Positions 8,772 through 17,460 of a stretch of 64,000 nt of DNA are shown here, piece after piece. The stretch is from Streptococcus anginosus (GTDB lineage: Bacteria; Bacillota; Bacilli; Lactobacillales; Streptococcaceae), in NCBI RefSeq assembly GCF_001697145.1, contig NZ_CP012719.1, forward strand, positions 204,501-268,500, read 5' to 3'. The notes beneath the pieces are model-generated. The model saw only the letters and a program-made list of their open reading frames with translations. It searched no databases and was not told the DNA's origin. The translations under genes were made by a program, and so were the position numbers. Position 1 is the stretch's first letter, and every line of letters begins with the position of its first letter.

Positions 8772-8794
8772 TATAATAAATGAAAACGCTTAAA
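8772..8794 (+). promoter_or_regulatory. Extended -10 promoter of ackA overlapped by a cre-like site
   Basis: TGATATAAT (8769-8777) is an extended -10 with no good -35. TGAAAACGCTTAAA at 8781-8794 matches the CcpA cre consensus at all but one fixed position. It lies at the transcription start, where CcpA would be expected to repress; B. subtilis ackA instead has an upstream activating cre. Confidence 0.6.
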
Positions 8795-8805
8795 AGAGGT
8801 AATTT

Positions 8806-10005
8806 ATGTCAAAAACAATTTCAATCAATGCTGGAAGTTCAAGTCTAAAATGGCAATTATACGAAATGCCAGCTGAAAAAGTCATTGCCAAAGGACTGAT
8901 TGAACGGATTGGTCTCAAAGACTCCATTTCAACAGTGAAATTTGACGGTCGTGCAGAAAAGCAAATTTTAGATATTGATGACCATACGCAAGCTGTAAAA
9001 ATTTTATTAGATGACTTGATGCGCTTTGGTATTATCAAATCCTATGATGAAATCACGGGTGTTGGTCATCGTGTCGTGGCAGGTGGTGAATACTTCAAAG
9101 AATCTGCACTGGTTGATAGCGAAGAGGTGATTCAAAAAGTAGAAGAATTAGCACTTCTTGCACCACTTCATAACAAAGCAAATGCAGCAGGAATTCGTGC
9201 TTTTAAAGAATTGTTACCGGATATTACAAGTGTTGTTGTATTTGACACATCTTTCCATACAACAATGCCAGAAAAAGCCTACCGCTATCCATTGCCAACC
9301 AAATATTATATAGAAAACAAAGTCCGGAAATATGGCGCTCATGGTACAAGTCATCAGTATGTTGCCAAGGAAGCAGCAAAGGCGCTTGGAAAGCCACTTG
9401 AAGAGTTGAAGCTAATTACTTGCCATATTGGGAATGGTGCTTCCATTACAGCGGTTGATCAAGGAATTTCTGTAGATACTTCAATGGGCTTTACTCCGCT
9501 AGGTGGCGTGATGATGGGAACTCGCACAGGGGATATTGATCCGGCGATTATTCCTTATTTGATAGAGCATACAGAAGATTTTAATACACCAGAAGACATC
9601 AATTATATTTTAAACAAACAGTCTGGGCTTTTAGGAGTATCTGAAACATCAAGTGATATGCGCGACATTATTGCAGGAATGCATGAAGGCAATCATAATT
9701 GTAAACTGGCTTTTGACATTTTTGTTGATCGCATTCAAAAACATATCGGTCAATATTTTGCTGTTTTAAATGGTGCGGATGCGATTATTTTCACAGCTGG
9801 CATCGGAGAAAATTCTGATGAGGTGCGCGAAGCTGTTATTTCAGGTCTATCGTGGTTTGGTTGTGATATTTTACCGGAAAAAAATGTACGTGGAGCTGAA
9901 GGGATCATCTCAAGTGATGCTGCTAAGGTGAAAGTGCTTGTCATTCCTACAGATGAAGAATTAGTTATTGCACGTGATGTTGAGCGATTCAAAAACCAAA
10001 AATAA
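8806..10005 (+). CDS. ackA: Acetate kinase
   Basis: Converts acetyl phosphate and ADP to acetate and ATP in fermentation. The 399-residue protein has all family motifs: NAGSSSLKW at the N-terminus, DTSFHTTMP (catalytic Asp), [31 protein letters not shown] and [24 protein letters not shown] precedes the ATG. It directly follows comYH, and in S. mutans ackA is counted as the last gene (comYI) of the comY operon. A local extended -10 promoter here allows separate expression. Confidence 0.97.
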   Translation: MSKTISINAGSSSLKWQLYEMPAEKVIAKGLIERIGLKDSISTVKFDGRAEKQILDIDDHTQAVKILLDDLMRFGIIKSYDEITGVGHRVVAGGEYFKESALVDSEEVIQKVEELALLAPLHNKANAAGIRAFKELLPDITSVVVFDTSFHTTMPEKAYRYPLPTKYYIENKVRKYGAHGTSHQYVAKEAAKALGKPLEELKLITCHIGNGASITAVDQGISVDTSMGFTPLGGVMMGTRTGDIDPAIIPYLIEHTEDFNTPEDINYILNKQSGLLGVSETSSDMRDIIAGMHEGNHNCKLAFDIFVDRIQKHIGQYFAVLNGADAIIFTAGIGENSDEVREAVISGLSWFGCDILPEKNVRGAEGIISSDAAKVKVLVIPTDEELVIARDVERFKNQK

Positions 10006-10046
10006 AACTTGGAATTTACAAGTCATAATATTTAAGAAGAGAAGCT

Positions 10047-10100
10047 GAGACAGACAGCCATGAGTGCGCAGCAATCATGGCTGTCTGTCTCACTCTCTTT
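10047..10100 (+). terminator. Terminator after ackA
   Basis: A perfect 17-bp stem (10047-10063 with 10075-10091; core CAGACAGCCATGA / TCATGGCTGTCTG) with an 11-nt loop, then a T-rich stretch. It begins the 388-bp gap before glmS. Confidence 0.85.
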
Positions 10101-10246
10101 CATTTTTAGTTTGAAAAAAGATTGTTGAAGTGATTACCTAATGCTCCTGGAACATAAAATGTGAATAAAAATGTCTGAATCAACCGTACAGGTAGGAGAA
10201 TGAGCTGTTTAAAAGTCTTTTGATTTCCTCTATACTTTCTTTTTGA
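10101..10246. other. Upstream half of the ackA-glmS gap
   Basis: Part of the 388-bp stretch between ackA and glmS. I see no open frame, RNA gene or repeat here. The regulatory sites of glmS lie in the second half of the gap. Confidence 0.5.
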
Positions 10247-10258
10247 ACTATACCAATT
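10247..10258 (+). promoter_or_regulatory. Upstream copy of a NagR-like operator repeat
   Basis: ACTATACCAATT, identical and in the same orientation as the copy at 10325-10336. The core (reverse strand AATTGGTATAG) resembles operators of GntR-type NagR/YvoA regulators of amino sugar genes. It lies 7 bp upstream of the -35 box. Confidence 0.55.
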
Positions 10259-10264
10259 TTCTTG

Positions 10265-10293
10265 TTGACAAATTCACAATAAAATTATATACT
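10265..10293 (+). promoter_or_regulatory. Sigma-A promoter of glmS
   Basis: TTGACA at 10265-10270 and TATACT at 10288-10293, spacing 17 bp. It gives a leader of about 95 nt. Confidence 0.85.
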
Positions 10294-10324
10294 GATTTCG
10301 CTTGTTTTGGATAGCTGTGATTAG

Positions 10325-10336
10325 ACTATACCAATT
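10325..10336 (+). promoter_or_regulatory. Downstream copy of the NagR-like operator repeat
   Basis: Second ACTATACCAATT, 78 bp from the first, in the transcribed leader. The pair brackets the promoter. Confidence 0.55.
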
Positions 10337-10345
10337 TATAAAACG

Positions 10346-10393
10346 AAGGAGGAGATAGCAGACTTCTGAAAGTTGTTTGCTATAAATAATAGT
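10346..10393 (+). promoter_or_regulatory. glmS leader: distant Shine-Dalgarno plus bridging hairpin
   Basis: The only strong Shine-Dalgarno (AAGGAGGAG, 10346-10354) ends 39 nt before the ATG. Between them ATAGCA (10355-10360) can pair with TGCTAT (10378-10383), and ACTT (10362-10365) with AAGT (10370-10373). Folding this hairpin leaves about 10 nt between Shine-Dalgarno and start codon. Confidence 0.55.
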
Positions 10394-12208
10394 ATGTGTG
10401 GAATCGTTGGAGTTGTTGGAAATCGAAATGCAACAGATATTTTAATGCAAGGTCTAGAAAAATTAGAATATCGGGGTTATGATTCGGCTGGGATTTTTGT
10501 GACCAATGGAAAAACATCTAGTTTGGTGAAATCAGTTGGTCGCATAGCTGATCTTCGTGCAAAAATCGGAATTGACGTGGCTGGAACTGCTGGTATTGGG
10601 CATACACGCTGGGCAACGCATGGAAAACCAAGCGAAAGCAATGCGCATCCACATACTTCTCAAACTGGACGCTTTGTTTTGGTGCATAATGGTGTGATTG
10701 AAAATTACCTTGACATCAAGAACACTTATCTCGCTGGACATGATTTAAAAGGTCAAACGGATACAGAAATTGCGGTTCACTTGATTGGAAAATTCGTTGA
10801 GGAAGAGGATTTATCAGTTCTTGAAGCATTCAAAAAAGCTCTTCATATTATCGAAGGCTCTTATGCTTTTGCTTTGATTGATGCAAAAGATGCAGATACA
10901 GTTTATGTTGCCAAAAATAAATCCCCTCTTTTGGTTGGCTTAGGAGAAGGCTACAATATGGTCTGCTCAGATGCTATGGCAATGATTCGTGAAACAAGTG
11001 AATTTATGGAAATTCACGACAAAGAATTGGTCATTGTGACAAAAGACAATGTCCAAGTGCAAGACTATGACGGTAATCCTATTGAGCGTGAAAGCTACAC
11101 GGCAGAGCTTGATTTGTCTGACATTGGTAAAGGCACTTATCCTTACTACATGTTGAAGGAGATTGATGAGCAGCCAACTGTGATGCGCAAACTCATTCAA
11201 GCTTACACCGATGAAGATGATCAAGTTTCAGTAGATCCAGCCATTATCAAAGCTGTTCAAGAAGCGGACCGTTTGTACATTCTTGCGGCTGGGACATCTT
11301 ACCATGCTGGTTTTGCGACCAAGCGCATGCTAGAAGAATTAACGGATACACCGGTCGAATTGGGAATTTCTTCTGAGTGGGGCTACAGATGGCCATTGCT
11401 TAGCAAGAAACCAATGTTTATCTTGATTAGCCAATCTGGCGAAACAGCCGACAGCCGTCAGGTCTTGGTCAAAGCCAATGCTATGGGAATTCCAAGCTTG
11501 ACTGTAACCAATGTACCGGGTTCAACGTTGTCTCGTGAAGCGACTCACACGATGCTACTTCATGCAGGACCAGAGATTGCGGTTGCTTCTACAAAAGCTT
11601 ACACAGCACAAATTGCGACTCTAGCATTCCTTGCGAAAGCAGTTGGCGATGCCAATGACAATGAAAAAGCGAAAACGTTTGATTTAGTGCATGAATTATC
11701 CATTGTAGCGCAAGCAATTGAAGCTACACTATCTGAAAAAGACGGTATTGACGAAAAAGTGCGTGATTTACTCGCTACAACACGCAATGCTTTCTATATC
11801 GGTCGTGGTCAAGATTATTATGTTGCTATGGAAGCTAGTCTAAAGCTAAAAGAAATTTCTTATATTCAGTGTGAAGGATTTGCAGCAGGAGAATTAAAAC
11901 ATGGAACTATTTCCTTGATTGAAGACGGTACGCCAGTATTAGCCTTGATTTCTTCTGACGAGCAATTGGCCAGCCATACTCGTGGAAATGTGTCAGAGGT
12001 CGTAGCGCGTGGTGCAAATGTCTTGACCATTGTGGAAGAAAACGTGGCAAAAGAAGGGGACGATATTGTTTTGATGTCTGTTCATCCATATTTATCACCA
12101 ATTTCTATGGTTGTGCCGACACAGTTGATTGCCTATTTTGCAACATTGCATCGTGGACTTGACGTAGATAAACCACGGAATTTAGCTAAGTCTGTGACAG
12201 TTGAATAA
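10394..12208 (+). CDS. glmS: Glutamine-fructose-6-phosphate aminotransferase (isomerizing)
   Basis: Makes glucosamine-6-phosphate from fructose-6-phosphate and glutamine, the entry step to UDP-GlcNAc and peptidoglycan. The 604-residue protein starts MCGIVGVVG; Cys after the initiator Met is the catalytic nucleophile of the N-terminal glutaminase (GATase 2, residues 1 to about 220). Two SIS domains follow ([20 protein letters not shown]) and the C-terminus is KSVTVE. The start must be ATG 10394 to expose Cys1; an in-frame TTG at 10373 would bury it. NagR-like repeats flank the promoter. No glmS ribozyme is seen. Confidence 0.97.
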   Translation: MCGIVGVVGNRNATDILMQGLEKLEYRGYDSAGIFVTNGKTSSLVKSVGRIADLRAKIGIDVAGTAGIGHTRWATHGKPSESNAHPHTSQTGRFVLVHNGVIENYLDIKNTYLAGHDLKGQTDTEIAVHLIGKFVEEEDLSVLEAFKKALHIIEGSYAFALIDAKDADTVYVAKNKSPLLVGLGEGYNMVCSDAMAMIRETSEFMEIHDKELVIVTKDNVQVQDYDGNPIERESYTAELDLSDIGKGTYPYYMLKEIDEQPTVMRKLIQAYTDEDDQVSVDPAIIKAVQEADRLYILAAGTSYHAGFATKRMLEELTDTPVELGISSEWGYRWPLLSKKPMFILISQSGETADSRQVLVKANAMGIPSLTVTNVPGSTLSREATHTMLLHAGPEIAVASTKAYTAQIATLAFLAKAVGDANDNEKAKTFDLVHELSIVAQAIEATLSEKDGIDEKVRDLLATTRNAFYIGRGQDYYVAMEASLKLKEISYIQCEGFAAGELKHGTISLIEDGTPVLALISSDEQLASHTRGNVSEVVARGANVLTIVEENVAKEGDDIVLMSVHPYLSPISMVVPTQLIAYFATLHRGLDVDKPRNLAKSVTVE

Positions 12209-12219
12209 TACCTATGAAG

Positions 12220-12248
12220 AATCATCAAGTGTTGACTTGGTGATTTTT
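12220..12248 (+). terminator. Terminator after glmS
   Basis: AATCATCAAGT / ACTTGGTGATT stem with a 4-nt loop and six Ts. Confidence 0.85.
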
Positions 12249-12387
12249 TGTTCCATTGAGATAAAGTAGAAGTATGATTTTAAAAAATTATGTAAAATAT
12301 AAAATTTTAAACTAGAAAGACTAATATTAAAGTAAAGCCAGTCAGAAAAGAAAAACAAAAATTATGTAAATTTTTTCTAAAAATCTA

Positions 12388-12416
12388 TTGACTTTTTTAT
12401 TTTTATAGTATATAAT
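12388..12416 (+). promoter_or_regulatory. Sigma-A promoter of clpL
   Basis: TTGACT at 12388-12393 and TATAAT at 12411-12416, spacing 17 bp. It predicts a leader of about 220 nt. Confidence 0.85.
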
Positions 12417-12464
12417 TACATTTGTAAACAGAAAGGAATAAAATCCGTTACACTCATCCAAACA

Positions 12465-12506
12465 AGATGAAATTCTTAGCTGCGCTCAGTTAAAGGGATT
12501 TCATCT
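12465..12506 (+). promoter_or_regulatory. Stem-loop in the clpL leader
   Basis: A 13-bp stem (12465-12477 with 12494-12506; core GATGAAAT / ATTTCATC) with a 16-nt loop. No T-run follows, so it is not a simple terminator. A second, longer-range pairing AACTGC (12543-12548) / GCAGTT (12604-12609) is possible nearer the start. Confidence 0.6.
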
Positions 12507-12645
12507 CTATTTCGGGAGAGGATTAAAATTATGTAAAATATTAACTGCCTTTTATAAATATAAATCCAAAAGATAGAGTTGCTCACTTTGTCTTATATTT
12601 TAAGCAGTTGCAAAAATTATGTAAAATAACAAGTGAGGTACAGAT

Positions 12646-14778
12646 ATGAACAACAACTACAACAACTTTGATAACATGGATGATCTTTTCAATCAATTGA
12701 TGGGAAGAATGGGCGGTTTTAATAGTGAAAATCGGCGTTATCTCATCAATGGACGTGAAGTAACACCAGAGGAATTTGCACAATACCGTGCAACGGGAAA
12801 ACTTCCGAAACAGGCAATGGAGGCTCAAAATCCACAAATGCAAACGCAAACAGGCAATCCAAAACAAGATGGCATTTTAGCAAAATTGGGTCGCAATTTG
12901 ACAGAGGAAGCGCGTCAAGATATGCTAGATCCCGTCATTGGACGTAACAAGGAAATTCAAGAAACAGCAGAAATTCTGTCTCGTCGGACGAAAAACAATC
13001 CAGTTCTAGTCGGAGATGCTGGAGTTGGTAAGACTGCAGTTGTTGAAGGTTTGGCGCAGGCGATTGTTAATGGTGATGTTCCTGCTGCTATTAAGAATAA
13101 AGAAATTATTTCTGTAGATATTTCGGGATTAGAAGCAGGTACACAGTATCGTGGTAGCTTTGAAGAAAATATTCAAAATTTGGTTTCTGAAGTAAAAGAA
13201 GCGGGCAATGTTATTCTCTTCTTTGATGAAATTCATCAAATCCTCGGTGCTGGAAGCACAGGTGGAGATAGTGGCTCTAAAGGTTTGGCGGATATTTTGA
13301 AACCAGCCCTTTCTCGCGGGGATTTAACGGTGATTGGTGCGACAACGCAAGATGAATACCGCAACACCATTTTGAAAAATGCAGCTCTGGCTCGTCGTTT
13401 CAATGAAGTAAAGGTAAATGCTCCTTCTGCAGAAGATACTTATAAGATTTTGCAAGGAATTCGTGATTTGTACGAAAAACACCACAATGTTATCTTGCCA
13501 GATGAAGTGTTAAAAGCAGCTGTGGATTATTCGATTCAATATATTCCGCAACGCAGTTTGCCAGATAAAGCGATTGACCTAGTGGATGTGACAGCAGCTC
13601 ACTTGGCAGCTCAACACCCTGTTACAGACGTACACGCCGTGGAACGTGAAATCGCAGAGCAAAAGGCCAAACAAGAAGCTGCAGTTGAAAAAGAAGATTT
13701 TGAAACGGCTTTGAATGCTAAGATGCGCATTGAAGAGCTGGAAAAGAAAATTGAAAATCATACAGAAGACATGAAAGTGACAGCAACTGTCAATGATGTG
13801 GCAGAGTCTGTAGAACGCATGACGGGTATTCCTGTTTCCCAAATGGGCAGCAGCGATATTGAGCGCTTGAAAGAGATGAATGCGCGCCTGAAAACAAAAG
13901 TCATCGGACAAAATGAAGCAGTTGAAGCGGTGGCGCGTGCTATTCGGAGAAATCGTGCAGGTTTTGATGAAGGCAATCGTCCGATTGGTAGCTTCCTCTT
14001 TGTCGGACCAACTGGTGTCGGAAAAACAGAGCTAGCTAAGCAATTAGCGCTTGATATGTTTGGTACAAAAGACGCGATTATCCGTTTGGATATGTCTGAA
14101 TACTCTGACCGTACAGCTGTGTCGAAGCTGATTGGTACAACAGCTGGTTATGTGGGATATGATGACAACAGCAATACCTTGACAGAACGTGTTCGTCGCA
14201 ATCCATACTCGATCATTTTGCTGGACGAAATCGAAAAAGCTGATTCGCAAGTCATCACGCTGTTACTACAAGTCTTAGATGATGGGCGTTTGACAGATGG
14301 ACAAGGAAATACTGTCAATTTTAAGAATACGGTTATTATTGCTACTTCTAACGCAGGATTTGGCTATGAAAGCTTTACAGGTGACGAAGAAAAAGATATG
14401 AAAATTATGGATCGATTGAAACCATACTTCCGTCCAGAATTCTTGAATCGGTTCAATGCAGTTATTGAATTCTCACACCTTGGTAAAGAAGACTTGGCTG
14501 AAATTGTTGAATTGATGCTAGATGAAGTCAACCAAACGCTTGCTAAGAAAGACATCACTCTGACGGTAACGGATGCCGCAAAAGCTTACCTAGCAGAAGA
14601 AGGTTACGATGAAGTCATGGGTGTTCGTCCGCTTCGCCGTGTGATTGAACAACAAATCCGTGACAAAGTAACCGACTATCATCTGGATCATTTGGATGTA
14701 AAACATCTCTTAGCTGACCTTAAAGATGATGAATTAGTCATTGAGGAAGCAACAGATGATTCAGCTACAAAAGCATAA
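12646..14778 (+). CDS. clpL: ClpL, HSP100-family ATP-dependent chaperone
   Basis: A 710-residue two-ATPase Clp protein. The N-terminal domain is short and Asn-rich ([15 protein letters not shown]), typical of ClpL and unlike ClpC/ClpE. The first AAA+ module has Walker [10 protein letters not shown] and Walker [10 protein letters not shown] middle coiled region (about 330-380, UVR-like [21 protein letters not shown]) links to the second module with GPTGVGKTE and [10 protein letters not shown]. ClpL disaggregates and refolds proteins during heat and acid stress, mostly without ClpP. GTGAGG precedes the ATG. The long leader carries repeats and a stem-loop. Confidence 0.95.
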   Translation: MNNNYNNFDNMDDLFNQLMGRMGGFNSENRRYLINGREVTPEEFAQYRATGKLPKQAMEAQNPQMQTQTGNPKQDGILAKLGRNLTEEARQDMLDPVIGRNKEIQETAEILSRRTKNNPVLVGDAGVGKTAVVEGLAQAIVNGDVPAAIKNKEIISVDISGLEAGTQYRGSFEENIQNLVSEVKEAGNVILFFDEIHQILGAGSTGGDSGSKGLADILKPALSRGDLTVIGATTQDEYRNTILKNAALARRFNEVKVNAPSAEDTYKILQGIRDLYEKHHNVILPDEVLKAAVDYSIQYIPQRSLPDKAIDLVDVTAAHLAAQHPVTDVHAVEREIAEQKAKQEAAVEKEDFETALNAKMRIEELEKKIENHTEDMKVTATVNDVAESVERMTGIPVSQMGSSDIERLKEMNARLKTKVIGQNEAVEAVARAIRRNRAGFDEGNRPIGSFLFVGPTGVGKTELAKQLALDMFGTKDAIIRLDMSEYSDRTAVSKLIGTTAGYVGYDDNSNTLTERVRRNPYSIILLDEIEKADSQVITLLLQVLDDGRLTDGQGNTVNFKNTVIIATSNAGFGYESFTGDEEKDMKIMDRLKPYFRPEFLNRFNAVIEFSHLGKEDLAEIVELMLDEVNQTLAKKDITLTVTDAAKAYLAEEGYDEVMGVRPLRRVIEQQIRDKVTDYHLDHLDVKHLLADLKDDELVIEEATDDSATKA

Positions 14779-14824
14779 TTCTCCAGAGAAGTGGGCGGTT
14801 TCCTATGATTGTAGAACAATCATG

Positions 14825-14848
14825 GAAGCTGTTCAGCTTCTTTTTTTA
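14825..14848 (+). terminator. Terminator after clpL
   Basis: Perfect GAAGCTG-TT-CAGCTTC stem then seven Ts. A second small stem, ATGATTG / CAATCAT at 14805-14823, sits just before it. Confidence 0.9.
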
Positions 14849-14907
14849 TTCACCCTATTTTTCACAGTCCAAGAGTGAACAGTTGCTTGTGTAATTCTTG
14901 GTCTTTT

Positions 14908-14932
14908 TGTTACCGCTTACATGGTTTATAAT
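14908..14932 (+). promoter_or_regulatory. cre site and -10 box of the ula operon
   Basis: TGTTACCGCTTACA at 14908-14921 fits the CcpA consensus TGWNANCGNTNWCA at every fixed position. TATAAT lies at 14927-14932. The cre occupies the -35/spacer region, so CcpA binding should block transcription of ulaA when glucose is present. Confidence 0.82.
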
Positions 14933-14974
14933 AGGCTTATAAAGAACAAATAAAATAGAAAAAGGAGAGTTAAA

Positions 14975-16432
14975 ATGAACATCATTTTAAACATTCTGAA
15001 CTGGTTCTCGCAAAATATTTTGCAGAATCCGGCCTTCTTTGTAGGTCTCTTGGTTCTCATTGGCTATGCGTTATTGAAAAAACCAGCGCATGATGTCTAT
15101 GCTGGTTTCATCAAAGCGACAGTTGGTTATATGCTGTTGAACGTTGGTGCTGGAGGTTTGGTAACAACTTTCCGTCCGATTTTGGCGGCTTTGAACTTTA
15201 AGTTTAAGATTGGTGCCGCGGTTATTGACCCATACTTTGGACTAACAGCGGCAAATACAAAGATTGCAGAAGAATTTCCAAACTTTGTCGGAGCAGCAAC
15301 AACAGCACTTTTGATTGGTTTTGGTGTCAATATCCTGCTCGTTGCTCTTCGGAAAATTACGAAAGTACGGACGCTGTTCATTACAGGTCATATCATGGTT
15401 CAACAAGCAGCGACCGTTTCATTGATGGTTCTTCTCCTTGTTCCTCAATTGCGTAATAGCTGGGGCGTGCTGGCAATCGGTGTCATCTGTGGACTTTACT
15501 GGGCAGTCAGCTCTAATATGACAGTAGAAGCAACACAACGTTTAACTGGTGGCGGTGGTTTTGCGATTGGTCACCAACAACAGTTTGCGATTTGGTTTGT
15601 GGATAAAGTTGCAAGCAAATTTGGCAAGAAAGAAGAAAATCTTGACAATTTGAAGTTGCCAAAATTCTTGTCTATTTTCCATGATACAGTGGTTGCTTCG
15701 GCGACATTGATGTTGGTTTTCTTTGGAGCCATTCTCTTAATCTTGGGTCCAGATATCATGTCAAATGCAAAAGTTATCACATCAGGTACAGTTTACAATT
15801 CTGCTAAGCAAGACTTTTACATGTATATCATTCAAACAGCCTTCACTTTCTCCGTTTATCTCTTTGTCTTGATGCAAGGTGTACGGATGTTCGTAGCAGA
15901 ATTGACCAATGCCTTCCAAGGTATCTCTAACAAATTGCTTCCTGGTTCATTCCCAGCTGTGGACGTTGCAGCTTCTTACGGTTTTGGTTCACCAAATGCG
16001 GTGCTTTCAGGATTTGCTTTCGGTTTGATTGGACAATTGATTACCATTATGCTCTTAATTGTCTTTAAGAATCCAATTCTGATTATCACCGGTTTCGTTC
16101 CAGTATTCTTTGACAATGCAGCGATTGCAGTTTATGCGGATAAACGTGGTGGCTGGAAAGCAGCGGTTATCCTGTCCTTTATCTCAGGGGTGCTACAAGT
16201 AGCGCTTGGTGCTCTCTGTGTGGCGCTTCTCGGTCTTGCTTCTTACGGCGGTTACCATGGAAATATTGACTTTGAATTCCCATGGCTTGGATTTGGCTAT
16301 CTTTTCAAATATCTTGGCATTGTAGGTTACATTCTTGTTTGTGTATTCTTGCTGATTATTCCACAACTACAATTTGCCAAAGCAAAAGACAAGGAAGCCT
16401 ACTATCGTGGTGATGTTCAAGCAGAAGAATAA
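14975..16432 (+). CDS. ulaA: Ascorbate-specific PTS permease, IIC component
   Basis: A 485-residue multispanning membrane protein (about 11 hydrophobic segments) of the UlaA/SgaT family, which carries L-ascorbate across the membrane coupled to phosphorylation. Family signature stretches include ATVGYMLLNVGAGG near the N-terminus, FAIGHQQQF, SFPAVDVAASYGFGSPNA and PVFFDNAAIAVYAD. GAAAAAGGAGAG precedes the ATG. First gene of the ula operon; ulaB follows 30 bp downstream. Carbon catabolite control is likely through the upstream cre. Confidence 0.93.
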   Translation: MNIILNILNWFSQNILQNPAFFVGLLVLIGYALLKKPAHDVYAGFIKATVGYMLLNVGAGGLVTTFRPILAALNFKFKIGAAVIDPYFGLTAANTKIAEEFPNFVGAATTALLIGFGVNILLVALRKITKVRTLFITGHIMVQQAATVSLMVLLLVPQLRNSWGVLAIGVICGLYWAVSSNMTVEATQRLTGGGGFAIGHQQQFAIWFVDKVASKFGKKEENLDNLKLPKFLSIFHDTVVASATLMLVFFGAILLILGPDIMSNAKVITSGTVYNSAKQDFYMYIIQTAFTFSVYLFVLMQGVRMFVAELTNAFQGISNKLLPGSFPAVDVAASYGFGSPNAVLSGFAFGLIGQLITIMLLIVFKNPILIITGFVPVFFDNAAIAVYADKRGGWKAAVILSFISGVLQVALGALCVALLGLASYGGYHGNIDFEFPWLGFGYLFKYLGIVGYILVCVFLLIIPQLQFAKAKDKEAYYRGDVQAEE

Positions 16433-16462
16433 AAATAGATTTAAATATTGGAGGAAAATAAT

Positions 16463-16744
16463 ATGGTTAAGGTATTAACAGCGTGCGGAAATGGCATGGG
16501 CTCATCTATGGTGATTAAGATGAAAGTAGAAAATGCTCTGCGAAAATTAGGACAAACAGATTTTACCGTCAATTCTTGCAGTGTTGGAGAAGCAAAAAGC
16601 CTTGCTTCTGGTTATGATATTGTCATTGCTTCTCTTCATTTGATTCATGAATTGGATGGACGGACAAATGGTAAATTGATTGGTCTGGATAATCTGATGG
16701 ATGACAAAGAAATTACTGAAAAATTGTCTCAGGTACTAAAGTGA
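16463..16744 (+). CDS. ulaB: Ascorbate PTS, IIB component
   Basis: A 93-residue cytoplasmic phosphocarrier. The phosphorylated cysteine is Cys8 in TACGNGMGSS, a typical EIIB-Lac/Gat/Ula P-loop. It accepts phosphate from UlaC and passes it to ascorbate at UlaA. The start is ATG 16463, with GGAGG 8 nt upstream; an in-frame TTG at 16448 overlaps that Shine-Dalgarno. Confidence 0.92.
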   Translation: MVKVLTACGNGMGSSMVIKMKVENALRKLGQTDFTVNSCSVGEAKSLASGYDIVIASLHLIHELDGRTNGKLIGLDNLMDDKEITEKLSQVLK

Positions 16745-16788
16745 TGAGGACGACTGACCTTGTCATAAGATTGATACAATAGGAAAGG

Positions 16789-16821
16789 ATGAGGGGCTTA
16801 GAGCAAATGCTCTAGCCTCAT
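16789..16821 (+). other. Intercistronic stem-loop between ulaB and ulaC
   Basis: ATGAG...AGAGCA pairs with TGCTCT...CTCAT over about 14 bp with small bulges. No T-run follows. It lies inside the operon in a 186-bp gap and could stabilise or process the mRNA. Confidence 0.5.
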
Positions 16822-16930
16822 TCACTTAACAAGAATAGAACTTGGACGAAAATGTTAGAACGGATAGGAAGCGGTAGTTTCTTTAGAAAAGGACTTTTTC
16901 TTATTCTTATAACTGATGAAAGGAAACATG

Positions 16931-17416
16931 ATGAACCTAAAGCAAGCATTGATTGAAAATAACTCCATTCGTTTAGGTCTTTCTGCTTCAACTTGGCAAG
17001 AAGCGGTCAAACTTGCTGTTGACCCTTTGATTGAAAGTGGAGCTGTTAAGCCTGAATATTATGATGCTATCATCGAATCCACAGAAGGATATGGTCCTTA
17101 CTATATTTTGATGCCCGGTATGGCTATGCCGCATGCACGCCCAGAAGCTGGTGTTCAAAGAGATGCTTTCTCTTTGGTGACGTTGAAGGAGCCTGTAACT
17201 TTCTCGGACGGAAAAGGCGTGAGTGTTTTGTTAGCTCTTGCAGCAACGAGTTCAAAAATTCATACGAGTGTTGCAATTCCACAAATCATTGCTCTTTTTG
17301 AATTGGAAAATTCTATTAATCGTTTGTTAGCTTGTCAAACAGAAGCAGAAGTTCTAGCTTTGATTGATGAGTCAAAAAATAGTCCTTATTTAGAAGGATT
17401 GGATTTAGATAGTTAG
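16931..17416 (+). CDS. ulaC: Ascorbate PTS, IIA component
   Basis: A 161-residue PTS EIIA of the mannitol/fructose type. His68 in MPHARPEAGV is the phosphorylation site that receives phosphate from HPr. The start is set at ATG 16931 behind AAGGAAAC; the ATG directly before it (16928) is nearly as good. Separated from ulaB by a gap with a stem-loop; ulaD follows 44 bp downstream. Confidence 0.92.
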   Translation: MNLKQALIENNSIRLGLSASTWQEAVKLAVDPLIESGAVKPEYYDAIIESTEGYGPYYILMPGMAMPHARPEAGVQRDAFSLVTLKEPVTFSDGKGVSVLLALAATSSKIHTSVAIPQIIALFELENSINRLLACQTEAEVLALIDESKNSPYLEGLDLDS

Positions 17417-17460
17417 TAAATGGTTGTGTTTCAATATATTAGAAAATAGAAAGTGAGAAA

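Larger units (their letters stand above)
12284..12628 (+). repeat. Four direct copies of AAAATTATGTAAA around the clpL promoter
   Basis: Copies at 12284-12300, 12358-12370, 12525-12541 and 12613-12628. Three extend to AAAATTATGTAAAATA. Two lie upstream of the promoter (the second 17 bp before the -35), and two in the transcribed leader (the last ends 18 bp before the ATG). They fill the 437-bp gene-free stretch between glmS and clpL. No matching known operator is recognised; the CtsR heptad is absent. Confidence 0.85.

Noticed and set aside
10294..10393. glmS ribozyme in the glmS leader
   Set aside because: The leader is only about 100 nt and shows none of the conserved ribozyme core; streptococci normally lack it.
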